From Erwinia sorbitola (GTDB taxonomy: Bacteria > Pseudomonadota > Gammaproteobacteria > Enterobacterales > Enterobacteriaceae): DNA of 64,000 nucleotides. This document shows, one piece after another, positions 43,637 to 52,517 of the stretch. The notes below the pieces were generated by a model that ran no database searches, had not been told where the DNA came from, and saw only the letters and a list, made by a program, of their open reading frames with translations. Position numbers and translations under genes: made by a program. The stretch is from NCBI RefSeq assembly GCF_009738185.1, contig NZ_CP046509.1, positions 2,111,501 to 2,175,500 of the forward strand, read 5' to 3'. Within the stretch, counting starts at the first letter, position 1. Each line of letters begins with the position of its first letter.

Positions 43637-43752
43637 AACGGTTTCTCCTTACACTGAGCGTGTCAGTCTAAAGATAGCCCAATCAAGGCAAAGGAAGAAG
43701 GGGAAAAGTCGTTGCCGGATCAATAAAATAAGAAATATCGACCCGGCAATGG

Positions 43753-44508
43753 TCAGGCGATGGCGCGGCTCTGGCCCGCCAGTTCAGAGAGAATTTCGTG
43801 ATTCTCAATGGTGATGTACTTACCTTTCACCGCCAGCATGCCACTTTTCTGGAAGCGGCCCAGCAGTCGGCTGATGGTTTCAACCGTCAGACCAAGGTAG
43901 TTACCGATGTCGCCGCGAGTCATGGTCAGGCGGAACTCGCGCTGAGAGAAACCACGCTGACCAAAGCGGCGTGACAGGCCGTAGATAAAGGCCGCCAGAC
44001 GCTCTTCAGCATTCTTTTTCGACAGCAGCAGGATCATCTCCTGGTCGCCTTTAATCTCACCGCTCATCAGGCGCATCATTTGCTGACGCAGGCTGGGCAT
44101 TTTGCCGGAAAGATCGTCAAGGGTTTCGAAAGGAATTTCGCACACCATGGCGGTTTCTAACGCCTGAGCAAAGCTGGGATGCTGACTTCCGCTGATGGCA
44201 TCAAAGCCCACAAGGTCACCCGCCAGATGGAAGCCGGTGATCTGCTCATCACCCTGTTCGGTGATGGTGTAGCTTTTAATGGTTCCGGAACGAATTGCGT
44301 ACAGGGAGCGCAACTCGTCACCGGCTTTAAACAGCGTTTGCCCTTTCTGAATAGGTTTTTTACGCTCGATAATGTTATCAAGCTGATCCAGTTCATGCTC
44401 GTTAAGCGTGAAGGGAATACAAAGCTGGCTGATGCTGCAATCCTGGCAGTGAATGGCGCAACCACCCGATTGTATGCGTCTAGTGATAATTCGCTTTTCC
44501 GGAATCAT
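43753..44508 (-). CDS. fnr: Oxygen-sensing global regulator FNR
   Basis: CRP-family regulator whose [4Fe-4S] cluster is lost in oxygen. 251 residues, one more than E. coli owing to an inserted Thr in RIITRRIQSG. Cluster cysteines are Cys21, Cys24 and Cys30 (HCQDCSISQLC) plus Cys123 (MVCEIPFE). The C-terminal HTH has VETISRLLGRFQ with the E--SR motif that reads TTGAT half-sites. The start at 44508 (MIPEKRII) matches E. coli; the frame runs 39 codons further upstream through the promoter. An FNR box lies about 20-33 bases upstream. Predicted target in this window: fnrS. Confidence 0.97.
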   Translation of the reverse strand: MIPEKRIITRRIQSGGCAIHCQDCSISQLCIPFTLNEHELDQLDNIIERKKPIQKGQTLFKAGDELRSLYAIRSGTIKSYTITEQGDEQITGFHLAGDLVGFDAISGSQHPSFAQALETAMVCEIPFETLDDLSGKMPSLRQQMMRLMSGEIKGDQEMILLLSKKNAEERLAAFIYGLSRRFGQRGFSQREFRLTMTRGDIGNYLGLTVETISRLLGRFQKSGMLAVKGKYITIENHEILSELAGQSRAIA

Positions 44509-44527
44509 AATGTACGCTCGATGATAA

Positions 44528-44541
44528 TTGACTGATATCAA
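44528..44541. promoter_or_regulatory. FNR box in the fnr promoter
   Basis: TTGACTGATATCAA matches TTGAT-N4-ATCAA with one mismatch, just upstream of the fnr start codon, where a bound FNR would repress its own gene. The remainder of the 350-base gap to smrA is AT-rich with no recognisable gene; ogt, which sits next to fnr in E. coli, is absent. Confidence 0.8.
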
Positions 44542-44860
44542 TTTACCATCTTTCGCGCACACAAGGGAACTCATCTGAGCAGTTTTAGGCACAATAAATA
44601 TGTGGACGTTAGAAATCTTCGACATCCATGTGAAATCTGTGTGAAAAACAATCGCCAGTAAGATGATTCCTGATGCATACCCCGCTTAATATAATTATTT
44701 AGAATTTCCATTGTTACGCACACTGGAATAGACCTTAATGATCGGCATCAATAACATGGCAAACACAATTCACGTGAAGAGAGGATGTTTTTTGCTAAAC
44801 TGACATCCGTAACTAAATGATGATGATGCGCGCCAGGCGTGGATTGACAGGGGGCAACTG

Positions 44861-45427
44861 ATGACCATCAACGCGGATGAGCAGGATCTGTTTAAACATG
44901 CGATGGAAGACGTCAAACCATTAAAAACGTGTGCCGCTACGCTGTGGCTGAAAACTCCTCCCGCCAGGCGAGACGTAGTGACCGATCCCCAACTCGATAA
45001 TCCCCTGACTACCGGCCTGCTGGATATCGTACCGCTGACCGTACCGCTGGAATATAAAGCCGAAGGCATTCAGCAGGGCGTACTCGACAAACTGTCACAG
45101 GGAAAATATCCGCCGCAGGCTACCCTTAACCTGCTGCGCCACACCGTTGAACAGTGCCGCCAGGCGTTATATCTGTTTATGTTGCAGTCAACTAAATATG
45201 GCCTGCGCAATGTGCTGATCGTTCATGGAAAAGGGCGGGATGATGCTTCCCATGCCAATATTGTGCGCAGCTATCTGATGCGCTGGCTCCCGCAGTTTGA
45301 CGATGTTCAGGCATTTTGCGCCGCCCGGCCGCAGGATGGCGGCAGCGGGGCGTGCTATGTGGGGCTGCGTAAAAATGAGCAGGCGCGGCTGGAAAATCGC
45401 GAGCGTCACGCCAAACACAGTCGCTGA
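44861..45427 (+). CDS. smrA: Smr-domain DNA endonuclease SmrA
   Basis: 188 residues (E. coli SmrA/YdaL 187). The C-terminal half is the Smr (small MutS-related) domain: the region around PQATLNLLRHTVEQCRQALYLFM, then RNVLIVHGKGRDDASHANIVRSYLMRWL with the HGKG motif, ending YVGLRKNEQA. Such domains nick DNA or RNA. The start at 44861 has a GGGGGCAAC site. It is downstream of the fnr promoter gap and convergent with the following LysR gene, only five bases from it. Confidence 0.92.
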   Translation: MTINADEQDLFKHAMEDVKPLKTCAATLWLKTPPARRDVVTDPQLDNPLTTGLLDIVPLTVPLEYKAEGIQQGVLDKLSQGKYPPQATLNLLRHTVEQCRQALYLFMLQSTKYGLRNVLIVHGKGRDDASHANIVRSYLMRWLPQFDDVQAFCAARPQDGGSGACYVGLRKNEQARLENRERHAKHSR

Positions 45428-45431
45428 ATGA

Positions 45432-46355
45432 TTAGCCTGAGTGGGATTTGCGGATGGTTGCCAGCAGGATCTCCGCGCTGAGAGTCAGAGGCACGCCTGA
45501 ACGGGTCATGATACCGATGGCTTCCCCTGGCCCGTGGGAGGCGATCGGCAGCGCAGCCAGCGCGTGATGCAGTAAGTCTTCTTTGATGGCGCCGGACGGC
45601 ACAAACCACACATAGTTATAACGCAGCGCCAGCTGGCGGGCCAGCGAAGTGGAAGAGGTCTCTACCAGCGTGCCGGGAAGCTTGCAGCCTTGCTCTTTTA
45701 GCATTGATTCTGCCAGGCGGCGCGGTGCAGTCCCCTCAGGAGAGATAACCACTGGCCAGGATAAAGCTTTTGATAACGTGACGTTGTCACTTAATAGCGG
45801 GTGATCCGGACGTACCACCAGGCGTAATGACTCAAGAAACAGCAGCTCATAGGTCAGCCCCGTCATCAAATCAGGATCGGCCATACGGCCAATTCCCACA
45901 TCAAATTCACCGGCTTTTATCGAAGCGATCAGCACATTGTTATGCAGCGTTGCCACCTGCACAATCGCCTGCGGCTGCTGCTGATGAAAACGGTCGAGAA
46001 TCGAAGGCAGCATACCCAGCGCCACGGTGGTCAGTACCCCGAGGCGCATCACTTCGGGCGTTTTTTCCTGCGGCAGTGTAAACGACTGACCGGCATGATT
46101 CAGTGCGTCAAGAACCCGCACTGCATGGGTAAGAAATTGCTCACCTATGGTGGTCAGCTGCGCACCAAGGCGTCCGCGCTCAAACAGCCTGACGCCCGCC
46201 AGTTCCTCCAGCTCGTTCAGCGTCTTAGAGAGAGCAGGCTGGCTGAGTGACAGGGTTTCGGCGGCACGTCCCAGCGTCCCTTGCTGCGCCACGGCAACAA
46301 AGGTGTGTAAATGGCGCAGACGAATTCGCTGATTAAACTGATATTTTTTGTCCAT
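45432..46355 (-). CDS. LysR-family regulator, PcaQ/GbpR-like
   Basis: 307 residues: N-terminal HTH (IRLRHLHTFVAVAQQGTLGRAAETLSLSQPALSKTLNELEELAGVRLFER, about 10-60) and an effector-binding domain. The RLRHLHTF...PALSKTLNELE pattern is that of the PcaQ/GbpR subgroup, whose members control aromatic-acid or sugar catabolism. It is divergent from an aromatic-acid-type transporter and an esterase, which it probably controls. The assignment to PcaQ rather than a near relative is tentative, and no pca catabolic genes are in the window. Confidence 0.8.
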   Translation of the reverse strand: MDKKYQFNQRIRLRHLHTFVAVAQQGTLGRAAETLSLSQPALSKTLNELEELAGVRLFERGRLGAQLTTIGEQFLTHAVRVLDALNHAGQSFTLPQEKTPEVMRLGVLTTVALGMLPSILDRFHQQQPQAIVQVATLHNNVLIASIKAGEFDVGIGRMADPDLMTGLTYELLFLESLRLVVRPDHPLLSDNVTLSKALSWPVVISPEGTAPRRLAESMLKEQGCKLPGTLVETSSTSLARQLALRYNYVWFVPSGAIKEDLLHHALAALPIASHGPGEAIGIMTRSGVPLTLSAEILLATIRKSHSG

Positions 46356-46408
46356 AACGCAGAGTAATAACGCAGCGGATAAACTGGCAAGTTTTCTGTG
46401 AGTGTTTT

Positions 46409-46436
46409 GTTAACCTTATTGCAAAATTTTATTAAC
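46409..46436. promoter_or_regulatory. Inverted repeat in the LysR/transporter gap
   Basis: GTTAA (46409-46413) and TTAAC (46432-46436) flank an AT-rich centre in the 333-base gap 46356-46688. It is a possible LysR operator; nothing else in the gap is recognisable. Confidence 0.35.
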
Positions 46437-46688
46437 ATTTTCACTAATCACCACGCCTCTGCTTCCTGCCAGGGTGGTGGTTAGGTCAAAGGCCAGCGCA
46501 TAGATGATTAATCCATTGAAAAAGTGGGCGAATAGCCTGATGGCGCAGCGAGAACATCACGGTGGCACTTCAGGAAAAAACGGACATATTTTCGCAGGAG
46601 AATTCCATAACAATCCGTTATGATAACCGCCACTTTTTCTGAAAACCTCTGCTACGTTGTCAGGCGGTTGAGGTTAGAACTGCCTGTT

Positions 46689-48020
46689 ATGGAGCGCGAC
46701 GTGGAGAGTACCGCAGCGATCGATATCCGTGCCCTGATTAATCAGGGATCGTTGAGCCGATATCAAAAACGCATCATCGCCCTGAGTTTTGCCGTGGTGG
46801 CGATGGATGGTATGGATATTGCGCTGATGGGCTTTATTGCCCCGGCGCTAAAAAGTGCATGGGGTGTCACCAACCATCAATTAGGTGCCGTGATCAGCGC
46901 GGCGCTGATTGGTCTGGCGCTGGGCGCGATGTTTGCCGGGCCGCTGGCCGACCGTTTTGGCCGCAGAGTCATCATTATATGCAGCGTGTTCTTTTTTGGC
47001 CTCTGGACGCTGGCAACTGCTTTTTCACAAAATCTTGACCAGATCATGCTGTTCCGCTTCCTCACAGGGCTGGGGCTGGGTGCTGCGATGCCCAATGTCG
47101 GCACGCTGGTAGCGGAATACTCTCCTGAGCGTAAGCGCGCTTTTCTTATCACCGTCGTGTTCTGCGGCTTTACCTTTGGCGCAGCGTCCGGTGGCTTTGC
47201 TGCATCCTGGCTAATTCCTAACTTTGGCTGGCATTCGGTGCTGGTAATGGGGGGGATTCTGCCGCTACTGATTGTGCCGCTGCTGCTGCGCTGGCTGCCG
47301 GAATCCGTGCGTTTTATGCTGACCCGTAACGCCCCGGCGTCGCAGATTCGGCAAATTGTTGAAAAAATGCATCCTGGCTGCGTCGGGGAAGCATGCATCT
47401 TTACCCGCAGCGAAGCCGCAGTCAGCGAAGGGGCGGTTAAAGTGGTGCTGTCACGCCGCTATCTCTTCGGCAGCATGATGCTGTGGGGCAGCTACTTTAT
47501 GGGGCTGTTTCTGGTTTACCTGATCGGCTCCTGGTTACCTACGCTGGTAAAAGACGTGGGCATGACGGTAACCCAGGCGGCGCTGGTCACCGCGATGTAT
47601 CAGGCGGGTGGCACCGTTGGCTCTCTGTTTGCCGGCTGGATGATGGATCGTTTCAACGCCAACCTGGCACTGGCGGGCATCTATTTTACCGGCTCGATTG
47701 CCACCGTCTGCATTGGCTATGCGCCTGCGGATGTCTGGCTACTGGGAGGCGTAGCGTTCTGTAGCGGATTTTGTCTCAACGGGGCGAACACCGGTATGAA
47801 TGCGCTGTCGGCCAGCTACTATCCTACCCATGCCCGCGCTACCGGCTCCAGCTGGATGCATGGAATCGGGCGTATTGGCGCCATTCTCAGCGCCTTTGCG
47901 GGAGCACAAATGCTCTCTCTGGGATGGAATATCACCGATGTCTTCTCTTTCCTGGCGATTCCTGCGGTGCTGACCACCCTGATGCTGGTGGCTAAATACC
48001 TCTATGGTTATCAGCGATAA
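46689..48020 (+). CDS. MFS aromatic acid:H+ symporter (AAHS family, PcaK-like)
   Basis: About 443 residues, 12 helices. The AAHS signature Asp-Gly-x-Asp is in AMDGMDIALMGFIAPAL in helix 1 (PcaK has DGFDT), and the MFS loop motif is GPLADRFGRRVII. Proteins of this family import benzoate, 4-hydroxybenzoate, protocatechuate or hydroxycinnamates. Start uncertain: ATG 46689 has no good site at the right distance, whereas GTG 46701 has GGAG six bases upstream; a farther ATG at 46620 adds non-homologous sequence. Followed after about 100 bases by a carboxylesterase, suggesting aromatic esters as the source of substrate. Confidence 0.88.
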   Translation: MERDVESTAAIDIRALINQGSLSRYQKRIIALSFAVVAMDGMDIALMGFIAPALKSAWGVTNHQLGAVISAALIGLALGAMFAGPLADRFGRRVIIICSVFFFGLWTLATAFSQNLDQIMLFRFLTGLGLGAAMPNVGTLVAEYSPERKRAFLITVVFCGFTFGAASGGFAASWLIPNFGWHSVLVMGGILPLLIVPLLLRWLPESVRFMLTRNAPASQIRQIVEKMHPGCVGEACIFTRSEAAVSEGAVKVVLSRRYLFGSMMLWGSYFMGLFLVYLIGSWLPTLVKDVGMTVTQAALVTAMYQAGGTVGSLFAGWMMDRFNANLALAGIYFTGSIATVCIGYAPADVWLLGGVAFCSGFCLNGANTGMNALSASYYPTHARATGSSWMHGIGRIGAILSAFAGAQMLSLGWNITDVFSFLAIPAVLTTLMLVAKYLYGYQR

Positions 48021-48123
48021 GTAAAATTGACGTTACACCAGCATAATCTGCAAATTTCTCGTTGGGATGGACTTTCATTTATCAACTGCAAATAATTACC
48101 CCAGATATGCAGTGGAAGAACCC

Positions 48124-49647
48124 ATGAGAAACGAACGTACATTACGGATTATGACCGCGGAAGGCAGCCTGCGCGGGAGTGTGGAAGAGGGGATTTTCGT
48201 CTTTAAGGGTATTCCTTATGCAGCACCGCCGACAGGCGATCTGCGCTGGAAAGCACCGAAGCCAGCGCCATCCTGGCAGGGAGACAAAGAAGCCACTGCC
48301 TGGGGGCCAGCCAGCTGGCAGAGTCAGGAGTTCTGCCAGGCGGTAGGCGGCGGTGACCCGGGCATCATTGATGAAGACTGCCTGTATCTTAACGTCTGGA
48401 CGCCGGACGTGGCCCCCGCAACGCCGTTGCCGGTGATGGTGTGGATCCACGGAGGAGGCTACACCGTCGGATCCGGCGGTCTCAGCCCTTACCTCGGTGC
48501 ACCGCTGGCGCAGCGCGGCGCGGTGATCGTCACCATTAACTATCGTCTCGGCCAGTTAGGTTTTTTTGCACATCCGGCGCTGGATGCTGAATATACCGAT
48601 GGCGAGGTGGTGAATAACTTCGCCTTACTCGACCAGATCGCCGCCCTGCAATGGGTGCAGCGTAATATCCGGGCCTTCGGCGGCAATCCTAAAAATGTCA
48701 CGCTGATGGGGGAATCCTCCGGCGGCCGCAGCGTGCTTTCTCTGTATGCTTCGCCGCTGGCGCAGGGGCTGTTTCACAAAGGAATAGTTCAGAGCGCCTA
48801 CGGCGTGCCGGATGTGTCGCGTACGGAGGCGTTGAAAAAAGGGCAGGCGCTGGCTTGTCATTTTGATCTGCCGGACGCCAGCGCGGAACAGCTGCGAGCC
48901 TTACCTGCCGAATCATTCTGGTCATTAGACAGCTCGCTGAGTATCGGGCCTGTGGCTATTTCTGGCGACCGCGTCCTGCCGCTTCCGATGCTCAACGTTT
49001 TTGCTACCGCCCGGCAGCAGCGCCTGCCGCTGATGATTGGCAGTAACAGCGACGAAGCCAGCGTGCTGGCCTATTTTGGCGTGGATGCATCGCAGGTCAT
49101 TGCCGATATACGTAAAAAACATCCGCTGGCGTTAAAGCTGATCAAGCTACTGTACCCGGATGTCTGGGAAGACAGTGAACTAGGCCGCCAGGTGGCGCGT
49201 GATATGACCTTTACCACCATGGGTTATGTTGTGGCCCAGGCCCAGCATCGCGTGGGGATCCCTGGCTGGCGCTACTATTTCGATTATATCTCTGAAAATT
49301 CACGTGACCTTTACTGTCACGGAACCTGGCATGGCAATGAAATTCCCTATGTTCTGAATACGCTCGCACAGCTTGAACCGATTGAGGAAGGGCGTTCGTT
49401 CACCCATGGTGACGTTGAATTTTCCCGGCGCGTCAGCGAGTACTGGCTCAATTTTGCTCGCGATGTGACGGCGTTCTCCCATCAGATTAATGGGGAAACC
49501 GACTGGCCAGCCTGGCATCCCTGGAGCGATATAACGATGCGTTTTGGTCGTTACGGTCTTGCAACTGTTGCCCTTGAAAAACGCTTTATGCGTCGCAGAA
49601 TGCAGATTTTTCGTCTGTTGATGAAGGCATTTGTCCACCTCAAATAG
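48124..49647 (+). CDS. Type B carboxylesterase
   Basis: About 507 residues of the alpha/beta-hydrolase carboxylesterase/para-nitrobenzyl esterase family. Motifs: EDCLYLNVWTP (type B signature 2), oxyanion-hole HGGGY, nucleophile elbow GESSGGRS (usually GESAGG), acidic residue in SNSDEAS, and catalytic His in CHGTWHGNEIPY. There is no signal peptide, so cytoplasmic. The start is placed at 48124 (MRNERTLRIMTAEG) with GGAAGA upstream; an ATG at 48067 would add 19 residues. Paired with the AAHS transporter and PcaQ-like regulator, it may hydrolyse imported phenolic esters; substrate is inferred only. Confidence 0.9.
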   Translation: MRNERTLRIMTAEGSLRGSVEEGIFVFKGIPYAAPPTGDLRWKAPKPAPSWQGDKEATAWGPASWQSQEFCQAVGGGDPGIIDEDCLYLNVWTPDVAPATPLPVMVWIHGGGYTVGSGGLSPYLGAPLAQRGAVIVTINYRLGQLGFFAHPALDAEYTDGEVVNNFALLDQIAALQWVQRNIRAFGGNPKNVTLMGESSGGRSVLSLYASPLAQGLFHKGIVQSAYGVPDVSRTEALKKGQALACHFDLPDASAEQLRALPAESFWSLDSSLSIGPVAISGDRVLPLPMLNVFATARQQRLPLMIGSNSDEASVLAYFGVDASQVIADIRKKHPLALKLIKLLYPDVWEDSELGRQVARDMTFTTMGYVVAQAQHRVGIPGWRYYFDYISENSRDLYCHGTWHGNEIPYVLNTLAQLEPIEEGRSFTHGDVEFSRRVSEYWLNFARDVTAFSHQINGETDWPAWHPWSDITMRFGRYGLATVALEKRFMRRRMQIFRLLMKAFVHLK

Positions 49648-49891
49648 CTTTGCAAACGATTTTTCGCACAAATAGTTAATATTTATTGCTGTATTTAATA
49701 TGACCAAAACTGAAGGAAAGTGGCGTCATAGCAAGAGCTTATGATTTCACATGTAAAATACAGGGGATTAAATTCAGCAATATAAATCGTGTTAAATCCT
49801 TCATTTTTTTAAGACTCCCTGCCGATAACATTAGGTGATAGCCACTTGATAACAACACTTTTAATCGGTGTCACCAGGTTACGGAGTCAGT

Positions 49892-51535
49892 ATGCAAATA
49901 TTAAGAAATTTTACAATCCGCGCAGTTTTGTTGTGGATTCTGGGTCTTTTCTGCCTGCTCTGGGGCGCTGTAGGAATGTACAGCGTTTATTCACTCAATC
50001 AGCTAAGTGACGGTAATACCGTCGATCGTCATCTGGTAGGGCAGATGAGTACCTTAAGTAAGGGAAACGATCAATATTTCCGCGTGATCACCCGCTTAAC
50101 GCGCGCGATAGATTCGAAAAAACCAGAGGATATGGCCTCGGTGCAGAAAGCACTGGATAACATGACTGCGCTGCTGGCTGAGTTTAAAAAACAGTCACCC
50201 GGCCCACTGGATGAGCAGTACGCAGCGGGCGCAATTGACAGCTGGCAGAAGCTGCTGGACGAGGGCGTGACTCCGCAGGTGCACCTGGCACAGCAGGGCG
50301 CTCTGGATGATTATCGCCGTCAGGCAACCAGCATTACCCCAGCTCTCAGCCGCGATTTTGGTGCCAGCGTGGAGAAATTCAACACTGCCGCAGCGTTAGA
50401 ACTGGATGCAACGCGAGTGACCGTTGACCATTTGACCAACGTCACTAAAACCGTGCTGGTACTGGCGGTGATTGCCGGCCTGCTGATCCTGCTGTTTACC
50501 GACCGTTACCTGGTGGTGATGCTGGTTCGCCCGCTCGACACCATCCGCGAACACTTTCGTGTGATTGCTGAAGGGGATCTGACTCAGCCGGTCAATGACT
50601 TTGGCCGTAACTGCGTGGGTAAACTGGTGCCACTGCTGCGTGCCATGCAGGATAGCCTGCGTGAAGCAGTCAGTGCCATACGCAGCGGAACTGAGAATAT
50701 TCATCGCGGTGCAGCGGAGATCTCCTCCGGCAATAACGATCTCTCCTCACGTACCGAAGAGCAGGCATCGGCCCTTGAACAGACCGCAGCCAGTATGGAA
50801 CAGCTGACGGCAACGGTGAAATTCAACGCCGATAACGCTCGTCAGGCCAGCTCCCTGGCAGACACGGCATCCATCACCGCCAGTAAAGGCGGCAAGCTGG
50901 TTGGTGAGGTTATCAGCACCATGCAGGGTATTGCAGGTAGCTCTAAGAAAATAGCCGAAATTACCACGGTGATTAACAGCATTGCCTTCCAGACCAATAT
51001 CCTGGCACTGAACGCCGCAGTAGAAGCGGCCCGCGCCGGTGAGCAGGGCCGTGGTTTTGCCGTAGTCGCCAGCGAAGTGCGTAACCTGGCGCAGCGCAGC
51101 GCCGGAGCTGCCAAAGAGATCGAAACGCTGATTGCAGATTCCGTCTCTCGCGTGGATACCGGCTCGAAACTGGTGGGTGAAGCAGGCAGCACGATGGATG
51201 ATATTCTGACGTCGGTTGCTGAGGTCACTGAAATTATGAAGCAGATCGCGTCCGCGTCCGAAGAGCAGAGCAAAGGCATTTCTCAGGTGGGTACGGCGAT
51301 TTCCGAGATGGACAGCGTCACCCAGCAGAACGCCTCGCTGGTTGAAGAGGTATCTACAGCGGCCAGCGCGCTGGAACGTCAGACTGAAGAGCTGACGCTG
51401 TCGGTGGCGAAATTCCGTCTTTCTGCGGACAGCTCCCCGGCACACCGTGCTGCGGGAAAATCAGCTCAACTGAAAAGCCCGCTTAAAACCCCGGGTGCAG
51501 CAAAAGCAGGCACTGACGACTGGGTCGCTTTCTAA
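49892..51535 (+). CDS. Methyl-accepting chemotaxis protein (Tar/Tsr type)
   Basis: 547 residues: transmembrane helix 1 (about 9-31), Tar-type periplasmic four-helix ligand-binding domain (to about 185), helix 2 (about 190-212), HAMP (VVMLVRPLDTIREHFRVIAEGDL), methylation helices (TEEQASALEQTAASMEQLTATVK) and the signalling hairpin tip (FQTNILALNAAVEAARAGEQGRGFAVVASEVR). The last six residues, DDWVAF, fit the xWxxF pentapeptide that tethers CheR/CheB, as NWETF does in Tar and Tsr. The start at 49892 has ACGGAG. Ligand cannot be told. Its stop overlaps the convergent LysR stop by four bases. Confidence 0.94.
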   Translation: MQILRNFTIRAVLLWILGLFCLLWGAVGMYSVYSLNQLSDGNTVDRHLVGQMSTLSKGNDQYFRVITRLTRAIDSKKPEDMASVQKALDNMTALLAEFKKQSPGPLDEQYAAGAIDSWQKLLDEGVTPQVHLAQQGALDDYRRQATSITPALSRDFGASVEKFNTAAALELDATRVTVDHLTNVTKTVLVLAVIAGLLILLFTDRYLVVMLVRPLDTIREHFRVIAEGDLTQPVNDFGRNCVGKLVPLLRAMQDSLREAVSAIRSGTENIHRGAAEISSGNNDLSSRTEEQASALEQTAASMEQLTATVKFNADNARQASSLADTASITASKGGKLVGEVISTMQGIAGSSKKIAEITTVINSIAFQTNILALNAAVEAARAGEQGRGFAVVASEVRNLAQRSAGAAKEIETLIADSVSRVDTGSKLVGEAGSTMDDILTSVAEVTEIMKQIASASEEQSKGISQVGTAISEMDSVTQQNASLVEEVSTAASALERQTEELTLSVAKFRLSADSSPAHRAAGKSAQLKSPLKTPGAAKAGTDDWVAF

Positions 51536-52383
51536 GGCTGTTCACATAACCACGCCACCAGCTCATCCAGCAGCGGTGGCGATACTGACGGCGGGCGACG
51601 GATCAGACTATAAACCGCGCCCGTTTTTACACTGCCCGCAAACGGTGCCACCAGGCGCCGCATCGCCAAATCCTCAGCTATCAGCGTGACATCCGCCACT
51701 GTGACCCCAAAACCCTGAATCGCCGCGCTGATCGCCAGATCCATCGTCGAAAAATGTTGATTACGTTTCATCACCAGCGGCTGCTGCTGTGCCTGAAGCC
51801 AAAGCTGCCAGTCGCGGCTGTCGGCAGTGGGATGCAAAAAAGTCATCTCTGCCAGCGAAGGAACAGCATCAGGTTCGCCGGGCATCAGGGAGAGCGCCAT
51901 CACCGGAGTCAGCGCCTCTTCAAACAGCAGCACGCTGTGGCGCGGACTGCTGCCGTAGAGGATGGCCGCATCAAAGTTATCCAGCTGGCTGCTGTGATCC
52001 ACCGTGGTGGTGAGAGAAACATGCAGTTCCGGACGCGCTTTTTCCAGTGCCACCAGCTTTGGTACCAGCCAGCGCATTGCACAGGTCGGCGCTTTCAGGC
52101 GGATCACCGCGTTCTGCCTGCTGGCCTGTTGAGCCGCATCGTGCATCTGCTGATAGCCACTTTGCAGCGCAGGCAGCAGGCTGGCCCCCTGTGGGGTAAG
52201 ATGCAGGCCGCGTGCGTGGCGGTCAAACAGCGAAAAGCCCAGCCATGCCTCCAGTGCGGCAATTTTACGGCTCACCGCTCCCTGAGTGATACAGAGTTCG
52301 CTGGCGGCGCGGGTCAGATTGAGGTGACGCGCGGTCACGATAAAAGCATGGATGGCATTCAACGGCAGCGGGCGCTGTGGCAT
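51532..52383 (-). CDS. LysR-family regulator, GcvA-like
   Basis: 283 residues from ATG 52383 (MPQRPLPLNAIHAFIVTARH); an upstream TTG is less likely. The HTH is LNLTRAASELCITQGAVSRKIAALEAWLGFSLFDR (about 22-56), with a PBP-like effector domain in which the GcvA-subgroup pattern is seen (APTCAMRWLVPKLVALEKARPELHVSLTTT). It is divergent from the aminotransferase/binding-protein pair across 134 bases, so those are its probable targets. Confidence 0.9.
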   Translation of the reverse strand: MPQRPLPLNAIHAFIVTARHLNLTRAASELCITQGAVSRKIAALEAWLGFSLFDRHARGLHLTPQGASLLPALQSGYQQMHDAAQQASRQNAVIRLKAPTCAMRWLVPKLVALEKARPELHVSLTTTVDHSSQLDNFDAAILYGSSPRHSVLLFEEALTPVMALSLMPGEPDAVPSLAEMTFLHPTADSRDWQLWLQAQQQPLVMKRNQHFSTMDLAISAAIQGFGVTVADVTLIAEDLAMRRLVAPFAGSVKTGAVYSLIRRPPSVSPPLLDELVAWLCEQP

Positions 52384-52517
52384 GGCTATTCTCTGAGCTA
52401 TGAGCAAACATCATGGCTATTATGACAACAATTCGCTTGTCGCCTCAAGTGCCGCCACGTTGAATAGGGATGACAATTTTCTTCTCAGATGGGCTAATGT
52501 CCTGACCTGGAGCTTCC

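Noticed and set aside
44509..44860. Possible McaS small RNA or ogt gene between fnr and smrA
   Set aside because: In E. coli these lie near fnr/smrA, but neither a matching sequence nor an ogt-like frame is present here.
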